Assembly (NCBI GenBank): GCA_910585905.1
Contig: CAJUID010000005.1
Span: 1-64,000 of the forward strand
Origin: an uncultured Lachnospiraceae bacterium
GTDB taxonomy: Bacteria; Bacillota; Clostridia; Lachnospirales; Lachnospiraceae
DNA length: 64,000 nt
Direction: 5' to 3'
A program made the translations under genes and the position numbers. How positions within the stretch are numbered: the stretch's first letter is position 1; each line of letters begins with the position of its first letter. The notes under the pieces were generated by a model. The model did no database searches. It was not told the DNA's origin and saw nothing but the letters and a program-made list of their open reading frames with translations. Of the stretch, positions 61,567-64,000 are shown in pieces.

Positions 61567-62994
61567 TTACATGTCTCCATCTACAATCTGCACTTTTAAC
61601 ATATTTGTTGTCCCCGAAATCCCAAGAGGCACCCCGGAAGTCAACACAACAAGGTCCTCTTTCTCCACAAGCGACTTCTCTTTTGCCACATCAATCGCAT
61701 GGGAAAATAGATCAAAGATATCCTTTTTCTCCTCTACCAAAATCGGGATAATCCCCCATGACATGCTTAACTGGCGGTATACCCTGTCTTCCGTTGTCCC
61801 GCTGATGATCATACATGCCGGACGGTATTTTGAAATCATCCTGGCAGAACGCCCCGACTTTGTTACTACTACTATTGCCTTGGCATCCAAATCATATGAT
61901 GTGGTACAAGTTGCATGGCTGATTGCCGCAGTAATGTCTTTTCCAGCTCTTGGTGTATTGTGCTCAAACCGATGCCTATAATTGATATCTGCCTCTGTCC
62001 GCTCTGCAATGCGCACCATCATCTTTAGCGATTCCACTGGATAATTCCCTGCTGCTGTCTCGCCTGAAAGCATAATTGCACTAGTTCCGTCGTAAACTGC
62101 ATTTGCAACATCTGTAACCTCCGCCCTGGTCGGCCTTGGATTTTTCATCATAGAATCTAACATCTGAGTAGCCGTCACTACCTGCTTGCCCGCTTCATAA
62201 ACCTTCCTGATAATCAGTTTCTGGATCGCTGGCACTTCCTCCGGCGGGAGTTCCACTCCCATATCACCACGCGCAACCATAATACCATCGGATCTGCGGA
62301 TGATCGCGTCAATATTTTTTACACCCTCCATATTTTCAATTTTTGAGATAATATGGATACCTTCGCCGCCATTTTGGTTTAGAAAATTACGTATCTCTTC
62401 CACATCTTCGCCAGTTCTGACAAAGGACGCCGCTACAAATTCAACTTCCTTCTCAATCCCAAAAAGAATATCGTTTTTGTCCCGCTCACTCATATATGGC
62501 ATATTCAGATGGACATCTGGCACATTAATCCCCTTATGCGCAGAAAGCCATCCGTCGTTCTGTATCCGGCAGACAATATCCTCCCCCGCAATCTCTTCAA
62601 CTTTTAATGAGATTAACCCATCATCCAAAAGAATCTGGCTTCCCACAGAGACATCACGGTACAAATCCGCAAACGTAATTGAAACACCATGTTCATCACC
62701 TAACCGCTCCTTGGCAAACAGGGTAAAGGATTCTCCGTTTTTCAGAAAAACCTTATCCTCCTTCATCTCCCATGTCCTGATTTCCGGCCCTTTCGTATCA
62801 AGCAAAACTGCCACTGGCAGGTTCGCCTTCTCTGATAATTCCCTAACTGCCTGTATCCTTTGCCCATGCTCCTCATGGGAACCGTGCGAAAAATTCAGCC
62901 TGGCAACATTCATACCCTCCTGCACCAAAGCCTCTAATACGCCCTCCTGGTCTGTCGCCGGGCCTAATGTACAAACGATTTTAGTCTTTCTCAT
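61567..62994 (-). CDS. pyk: Pyruvate kinase
   Basis: This 475-aa enzyme makes pyruvate and ATP from phosphoenolpyruvate. Motifs are RKTKIVCTLGPAT at the start, VARLNFSHGSHEEH, HIISKIENMEGV with the catalytic Lys, GDMGVELPPEEVP and the signature TSAIMLSGETAAGNYPVE. It lacks the extra C-terminal PEP-utilising domain of some Bacillus enzymes. The ATG at 62994 has GGAGA 9 nt upstream; the open frame begins 21 bp earlier. It is cytoplasmic, the last step of glycolysis. Confidence 0.95.
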   Translation of the reverse strand: MRKTKIVCTLGPATDQEGVLEALVQEGMNVARLNFSHGSHEEHGQRIQAVRELSEKANLPVAVLLDTKGPEIRTWEMKEDKVFLKNGESFTLFAKERLGDEHGVSITFADLYRDVSVGSQILLDDGLISLKVEEIAGEDIVCRIQNDGWLSAHKGINVPDVHLNMPYMSERDKNDILFGIEKEVEFVAASFVRTGEDVEEIRNFLNQNGGEGIHIISKIENMEGVKNIDAIIRRSDGIMVARGDMGVELPPEEVPAIQKLIIRKVYEAGKQVVTATQMLDSMMKNPRPTRAEVTDVANAVYDGTSAIMLSGETAAGNYPVESLKMMVRIAERTEADINYRHRFEHNTPRAGKDITAAISHATCTTSYDLDAKAIVVVTKSGRSARMISKYRPACMIISGTTEDRVYRQLSMSWGIIPILVEEKKDIFDLFSHAIDVAKEKSLVEKEDLVVLTSGVPLGISGTTNMLKVQIVDGDM

Positions 62995-63024
62995 AAACCA
63001 ATTTCTCCATTTCATATCTTCATA

Positions 63025-63093
63025 AAAAACTGCCTGCTATCATTTCTATGAACGAATCGTAACACCTTTTCCCAAGAAAGGCAAGCAGTTTTT
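63025..63093 (-). terminator. Terminator of the GH120-like gene
   Basis: On the minus strand AAAAACTGCTTGC (from 63093) pairs with GCAGGCAGTTTTT (to 63025), with one mismatch and a loop of about 45 nt, followed by further T residues. Confidence 0.65.
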
Positions 63094-63118
63094 AGCATGG
63101 GACCCGGTGCAACAGCAT

Positions 63119-64000
63119 TTACCTTTTCCATATCATCACATGGTTCTTTCCCGCTTTCAGGCTCTCTAACGGCCCGGCAGCCGGCTTGTCTCCCCTGTTG
63201 TTCCCAATTAAATCGCAATCCAACGAAACTGGGCTTCCATCAGAATTTTCATAGCGAGCCTCTGTAAGCCTTGTCATTCCAAGCATCTGAGTATCTACCC
63301 TGCAAGTATCCATACAAAACATTTCCTCCGGCAAAATAATATCTAAATAAACCTCGCCATCCTTTTCCACAATTGACATCTCTGGGTTTATGTTAGAGAT
63401 TACTTTTTCACATTCTCCCAAGAAAGCTTTTGCCCCGTAAAGATACGCATTGCCGTTAATATATGCCGGCTGCGGAACCATCGCATACTGCTCCACATCT
63501 CCATCACCGAGCGCTCTTACCCTCTCAATATATTCCTCCAAAGAAATCGGTGCATCACTGTAATCTGCGGTTCCATAATTTCTATTCTCTTTATCTCCTC
63601 CCACAAAAATATTCTGATACCATCTGTCATCATTGCCATAAACAAGCGATGTTCCCAAAATATCCGTTGAATGCGGAAGATGATACGGTGTGGAACGGTC
63701 TAACACTGGATAATGGTTTGTAAAACCGCCGCAGAGATTATGGACAAAAGCCGTTCCCTGCGCTGCATTGTCAAATGTATATTCGTCAATAAAAATATTA
63801 TTATCTACAAGGCACGGCCCATGTGTCACCTCAATCATAAAATCCCGGTCATTTTTATTATATATATTACAGCTAATTCTTGTCCCCTGCGCCTGCCAGT
63901 CAAGCCACGTCCCAAGAGTACAGTCATGAATATAATTATGGTGAACCGATACATCAATTGCCGCATGAAGCTTAATTCCCGCAATCTCATGCCCATAGAA
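63119..64000 (-). CDS. GH120-like beta-xylosidase, C-terminal part (runs off the window)
   Basis: The frame is open without a stop from the window edge at 64000 down to 63119, giving the last 293 residues. The visible part is a right-handed parallel beta-helix end (HHNYIHDCTLGTWLDWQAQG, CNIYNKNDRDFMIEVTHGP) followed by a beta-rich C-terminus. The Asp in TWLDWQ and the Glu in MIEVTHGP are 23 residues apart, the spacing I recall for the catalytic pair Asp382/Glu405 of the GH120 beta-xylosidase XylC. It is probably an intracellular glycosidase on xylo-oligosaccharides. The start and the N-terminal half are outside the window. Confidence 0.7.
   Translation of the reverse strand, partial: FYGHEIAGIKLHAAIDVSVHHNYIHDCTLGTWLDWQAQGTRISCNIYNKNDRDFMIEVTHGPCLVDNNIFIDEYTFDNAAQGTAFVHNLCGGFTNHYPVLDRSTPYHLPHSTDILGTSLVYGNDDRWYQNIFVGGDKENRNYGTADYSDAPISLEEYIERVRALGDGDVEQYAMVPQPAYINGNAYLYGAKAFLGECEKVISNINPEMSIVEKDGEVYLDIILPEEMFCMDTCRVDTQMLGMTRLTEARYENSDGSPVSLDCDLIGNNRGDKPAAGPLESLKAGKNHVMIWKR

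Noticed and set aside
62300..63025. Plus-strand ORF of 241 codons opposite pyk
   Set aside because: Antisense shadow of the highly conserved pyruvate kinase gene.

Overview
The window reads as chromosomal DNA of an anaerobic, low-to-mid GC Clostridia, most likely a gut Lachnospiraceae. Supporting signs are strong GGAGG-type ribosome binding sites, the Firmicutes-type GalT, Lachnospiraceae-style glycan operons, YesM/YesN regulators and Rho-independent terminators. The species cannot be named from sequence alone. No rRNA, tRNA, CRISPR array, complete insertion sequence or prophage was found.

Layout. 1-6.2 kb: a secreted BspA-type leucine-rich-repeat surface protein, then a YesN/YesM two-component pair. 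6.4-9.8 kb: glycogen phosphorylase and a PdaB-like deacetylase. 10.0-16.5 kb: an A+T-rich accessory island with a zinc-ribbon membrane protein, a secreted Ig-like protein, a large membrane protein with a UbiA-like motif and a broken HNH endonuclease gene. It is punctuated by related minus-strand terminators and a duplicated terminator-plus-promoter segment. 16.6-20.2 kb: an overlapping operon of Fic protein, CHASE2 nucleotide cyclase and TIM-barrel protein. 20.3-25.6 kb: CPBP protease, MATE exporter, a ComEC-like metallo-beta-lactamase lipoprotein and a PAS-CPBP fusion. 25.5-31.1 kb: a DUF1015 - glgB - mscS - corA operon. 31.4-32.6 kb: a HAD-GNAT fusion.

32.7-50.4 kb is a galactan/galactose utilisation locus. 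One minus-strand operon runs uncharacterised 613-aa protein - small zinc ribbon - GH53 endo-galactanase - galT - galK - galE from a well-formed promoter that carries a LacI/cre-like operator. Around it lie a sugar acetyltransferase, a LacI regulator, a membrane-anchored GH43 enzyme and a second operon (AraC regulator, solute-binding lipoprotein, two permeases, TraX-like protein). The apparent logic is import of galacto-oligosaccharides, cleavage inside the cell, and galactose entry into the Leloir pathway. Glycogen enzymes and pyruvate kinase elsewhere in the window fit the same carbon flow.

50.5-64 kb: a perfect 34-bp inverted repeat, a VapBC-type toxin-antitoxin pair, asparaginase, a D,D-carboxypeptidase, a second CorA, an xpt-pbuX purine salvage operon behind a strongly structured leader without a recognisable purine riboswitch, a PAS-rich hybrid histidine kinase, a methyltransferase, pyruvate kinase, and the 3' part of a GH120-like beta-xylosidase running off the window edge.

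The best candidates for something undescribed are the xpt leader RNA, the Fic/CHASE2-cyclase cassette, the membrane proteins of the A+T-rich island, and the 613-aa first gene of the galactan operon.
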